A stretch of DNA of 64,000 bases. Source: Asticcacaulis sp. AC460 (GTDB lineage Bacteria > Pseudomonadota > Alphaproteobacteria > Caulobacterales > Caulobacteraceae). The position numbers and the translations under genes are program-made. The notes below the pieces were generated by a model, which was not told the DNA's origin, did no database searches, and worked only from the letters and a program-made list of their open reading frames with translations. Where the stretch lies: positions 1-64,000 of the forward strand of contig NZ_AWGD01000010.1 in assembly GCF_000495795.1 (NCBI RefSeq), read 5' to 3'. Below are positions 61,749-64,000 of the stretch, one piece after another. Position 1 is the stretch's first letter. Each line of letters starts with the position of its first letter.

Positions 61749-62459
61749 ATGAGACGTCATTTCCTCATCGGTTCCCTGGCCGCCACGGCGGCGACCCTGG
61801 TGGGTTGCGAAAAACCGCAACCGCCGGCGCCACCGCCTCCCCCGCCCGCACCGCCGCCTACCCCGCCTGAGGCTTCGGCCTCGGCGTCAGTCGACCCGGA
61901 GCGGATCGACTGGATGGCCAAGATCACGCCGGACAATATTCCGGCGACGTCACGGGTCAGCGTCAAGACCGACAAGGGCACCTTCATCCTGGAACTGAAC
62001 GGCAAGGCGGCACCGATCACGGTCGCCAACTTCCTGCGCTATGTCGAGTCGGGCAAGCTGACGGGCGCCGACTTCTGGCGCTCGGCCAACTACAACGGCA
62101 CCGGCTTCGTCCAGTGTTCCATGAGCGGCACACCGTTTCCGGCGATCCCGCACGAGCCCACCAGCAAGACGGGCCTGTCGCACACCGACGGCGCCATTTC
62201 GATGTCGCGCTTCGAGCCCGGTACGGCGCGGGCGGATTTCGTCATCTGCTGCGGCGACCAGACATCGATGGACGCCGGCCGCGAAGGTTCGAACGACAAG
62301 CTGGGCTATGCCGTTTTCGGCCGCGTGGTGAAAGGGATGTCTGTGGTTCGCGCCATCCTGAACGGGCGGATCAGCAAGGCGAAAGCGAAGCCCGGCCAAT
62401 GGGACGGCCAGATGCTGGCCAACCCGGTGATCGTCACCGAAGGCAAGCTGGTCGGCTAA
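61749..62459 (+). CDS. cyclophilin-type peptidyl-prolyl isomerase lipoprotein
   Basis: 236-residue lipoprotein (lipobox TLVGC, Cys20) with a Pro-rich linker (residues 24-40) and a cyclophilin domain that isomerises proline bonds in the periplasm: VKTDKGTFILELNGKAAPITVANFLRYVESG, FVQCSMSG (where most have FHRVI-like), SMSRFEPGTARADFVICCGD, and LGYAVFGRVVKGMSVVRAIL. The catalytic Arg is not clear, so activity is not assured. Confidence 0.87.
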   Translation: MRRHFLIGSLAATAATLVGCEKPQPPAPPPPPPAPPPTPPEASASASVDPERIDWMAKITPDNIPATSRVSVKTDKGTFILELNGKAAPITVANFLRYVESGKLTGADFWRSANYNGTGFVQCSMSGTPFPAIPHEPTSKTGLSHTDGAISMSRFEPGTARADFVICCGDQTSMDAGREGSNDKLGYAVFGRVVKGMSVVRAILNGRISKAKAKPGQWDGQMLANPVIVTEGKLVG

Positions 62460-62461
62460 AT

Positions 62462-62914
62462 TTACTCTTCGCTGAACAGCAGGTCGGCGATCGCGTCCAT
62501 CAGAACCGCCGGGGTAAACGGCTTGGCGACGTGGCCGTCCATGCCGGCGCGGCCACACTGGGCGACTTCGGCCTTTGAGGCGTTCGCCGTCAGGGCCAGG
62601 ATCGGCACATTGGCGCAGGGGCCTTCGGACAGGCGGATGCGACGTGTGGCTTCGAAACCGCTCATCACCGGCATGTTCATGTCCATCAGGATGATGTCGA
62701 ATTCCTGGGTTTCCGCCATGGCCAGGGCCTGGGCGCCGTCGATCACCGTCGTCAGAACGACCTTTTCACGCGAGAGCAGGATGGTCAGCAGGTCGCGAAC
62801 CATCTCGACGTCTTCGGCGACCAGAACGCGCAATCCCGCCAACGACGGACGGTGACGCTGGCGGGCCTGGCGCTTCGCCAGATCGTTTTGGCCTAAGGAA
62901 TTCGGATTGGTCAT
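62462..62914 (-). CDS. stand-alone CheY-like response regulator
   Basis: 150-residue receiver-only protein with a short polar N-terminus. The acidic residues at LVAEDVEMVRDLL, the phospho-acceptor Asp in IILMDMNMPVMSGFEATRRIR, the Thr in ILALTANA and Lys in VAKPFTP are all present. It has no output domain and may act in a phosphorelay. Convergent with the cyclophilin gene, three bases away. Confidence 0.9.
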   Translation of the reverse strand: MTNPNSLGQNDLAKRQARQRHRPSLAGLRVLVAEDVEMVRDLLTILLSREKVVLTTVIDGAQALAMAETQEFDIILMDMNMPVMSGFEATRRIRLSEGPCANVPILALTANASKAEVAQCGRAGMDGHVAKPFTPAVLMDAIADLLFSEE

Positions 62915-62979
62915 CGAGGTACCACGAACAGATTAGGTTCGCAGCCTACCCCAAAATGGTTACATAGTGGTTTGCGAGT

Positions 62980-63882
62980 TCAACTGTCACGATCACGTTC
63001 GCGGCGCGCCTGTTCCTGGCGCTTCCAGAACTGCCAGTCGCGTTTGTGCTGCTGAGCGACCGCGACGCGCGGCGGCGGCCCCTGATAGTCGCGTTCACGC
63101 CATTGACGATACGCCCAAGAGGCCTGCTGACGGCGTTCGCGCTCGGCCCCCAGTTCGCGCCGGTGCTGCGCATCCTGGCGATCCTGATAGGCGCGCCAGG
63201 CGGCGACACGCTGACGATCCTGCACCCAGGCCTGACGGTCCTGCTCGATGCGCTGCTGGCGGCGGGCCCAGTTGGCGGCGGCAATCTGCTCGCGGTCGTC
63301 GCGCTTCGCCGCCTGTCTCAGCGCGCGGGCGCGGCTGTAATAGCGGCTGGCCCAGTCGGCGCGGCGCTCGGCTTCGTAATAGTCCAAAACCCGGCCGCTG
63401 CGGTCGAAGACATTGACCAGCCGGCCGTCGTCATAGGCGTAGGCAAAGTCACGGTCCCGGACCAGGTAAGGATCGTCCTGACCCGGTTCGTAGAAATAGT
63501 AGCGCTCACCGTAGGCGGTCGGCTCGACCATGCGCCAGGCGTCACCGGCGGTGCGCCACACCCAGGGCTGGACACCGCCATAGTCGAAGCCATAGTCGGG
63601 CGGGGCGTCGCCAAAGGCTTCGTCCATTTCATAGGCGTCCTCGACATAGCGATAGACCGGCTGGGACGGCGCGGCGTGGGTCACGGTCACGCGCTTCTGC
63701 GCTGTCGGAAGAGCCTCGACGGCCGGCGCCAGGGTCACGGACGCGGCTTCACCGGCGACGATCGGGGTGAAAGGCACCTCCGCCATCCGGGCGGAGTCGT
63801 CGCGACAGGCGGACACGCTGGTCACCGCCAGGGCGGCAAGGGTCAGCGCCGCGGCGGATCGGTAGAATCTATGGGCGGGCAT
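62980..63882 (-). CDS. lipoprotein with Arg/Gln-rich C-terminal coiled region
   Basis: 300-residue lipoprotein (lipobox VSAC, Cys26) with GGAGGTG close before the ATG at 63882. Residues about 75-165 are Tyr-rich (VEDAYEMDEAFGDAPPDYGFDYGG and YGERYYFYEPGQDDPYLVRDRDFAYAYDDGRLVNVFD). The rest (170-300) is highly charged helix rich in Arg, Gln, Ala and Trp (RRQQRIEQDRQAWVQDRQRVAAWRAYQ). No family assigned. Nothing is seen after it to the window end. Confidence 0.75.
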   Translation of the reverse strand: MPAHRFYRSAAALTLAALAVTSVSACRDDSARMAEVPFTPIVAGEAASVTLAPAVEALPTAQKRVTVTHAAPSQPVYRYVEDAYEMDEAFGDAPPDYGFDYGGVQPWVWRTAGDAWRMVEPTAYGERYYFYEPGQDDPYLVRDRDFAYAYDDGRLVNVFDRSGRVLDYYEAERRADWASRYYSRARALRQAAKRDDREQIAAANWARRQQRIEQDRQAWVQDRQRVAAWRAYQDRQDAQHRRELGAERERRQQASWAYRQWRERDYQGPPPRVAVAQQHKRDWQFWKRQEQARRERDRDS

Positions 63883-64000
63883 TGGCGCACCTCCTTTGGC
63901 GCCTGTCCTCAGACGCCGCTGCAGTGAACCCCGTAAACAACCCGGATCAGGTCCCGAAACGCCATAAGACCACAATCACGATGAACCGGGCATGAAGCGA

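Overview
The window looks like chromosome from a prosthecate member of the Caulobacterales, most likely Asticcacaulis or a close relative. Three things point there: a Caulobacter-style flagellar system with FlbD (sigma-54 activator) and SciP (CtrA inhibitor), CtrA-type TTAA-N7-TTAA boxes, and a high-GC genome rich in exported polysaccharide-degrading enzymes. The genus is an inference; no rRNA or marker gene in the window fixes it.

Layout. 0-6.5 kb: accessory genes (alpha/beta hydrolase with divergent LysR, a DUF2075 helicase-like ATPase with an N-terminal nuclease-like domain, a CmcJ/NvfI-type oxygenase, a MarR-GNAT fusion, a DUF1877 protein). 6.6-8.5 kb: fliI-fliJ. 8.5-12.8 kb: GH10 xylanase, a thioredoxin-fold lipoprotein lacking its CXXC cysteines, a DUF4282 protein and a HipBA toxin-antitoxin pair. 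12.8-20.7 kb: flhA, then the class II operon fliF-fliG-fliH-fliN-flbD on the minus strand with a perfect CtrA box upstream. 20.8-27.5 kb: a sugar-use block (LacI regulator, carboxylesterase, GH3 beta-glucosidase, AraC regulator) sharing two identical GACAACGTTGTC operators. 27.5-36.2 kb: a candidate small RNA, sciP, the hook operon fliK-flgD-flgE, and divergent flgK-flgL; both divergent units have sigma-54 promoters, and between them sits a compact inverted-repeat unit carrying a DUF559 endonuclease. 36-64 kb: housekeeping and accessory genes (mnmA, tRNA-Met, GH2 beta-mannosidase with an MFS transporter, a diguanylate cyclase, Lrp regulators, an EamA exporter, a CD225 protein, a DUF885 hydrolase with an SDR, a LytS/LytTR two-component pair, a cyclophilin and others).

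How it fits together. CtrA, SciP and FlbD/sigma-54 form the known cell-cycle cascade for the flagellum: CtrA turns on fliF-flbD (and perhaps fliI and flhA), and FlbD then activates the sigma-54 promoters of the hook and hook-associated operons. The xylanase, GH3, GH2 and esterase suggest growth on plant polysaccharides.

The least explained signal is a family of about 100-bp GC-rich palindromic repeats (CCTCCCCGCG-type hairpins). Copies lie at four places in or beside the flagellar loci: before fliI, between fliG and fliH, flanking DUF559 between fliK and flgK, and after flgL. At the DUF559 locus two inverted copies abut the gene on both sides, which makes it a candidate minimal mobile unit.
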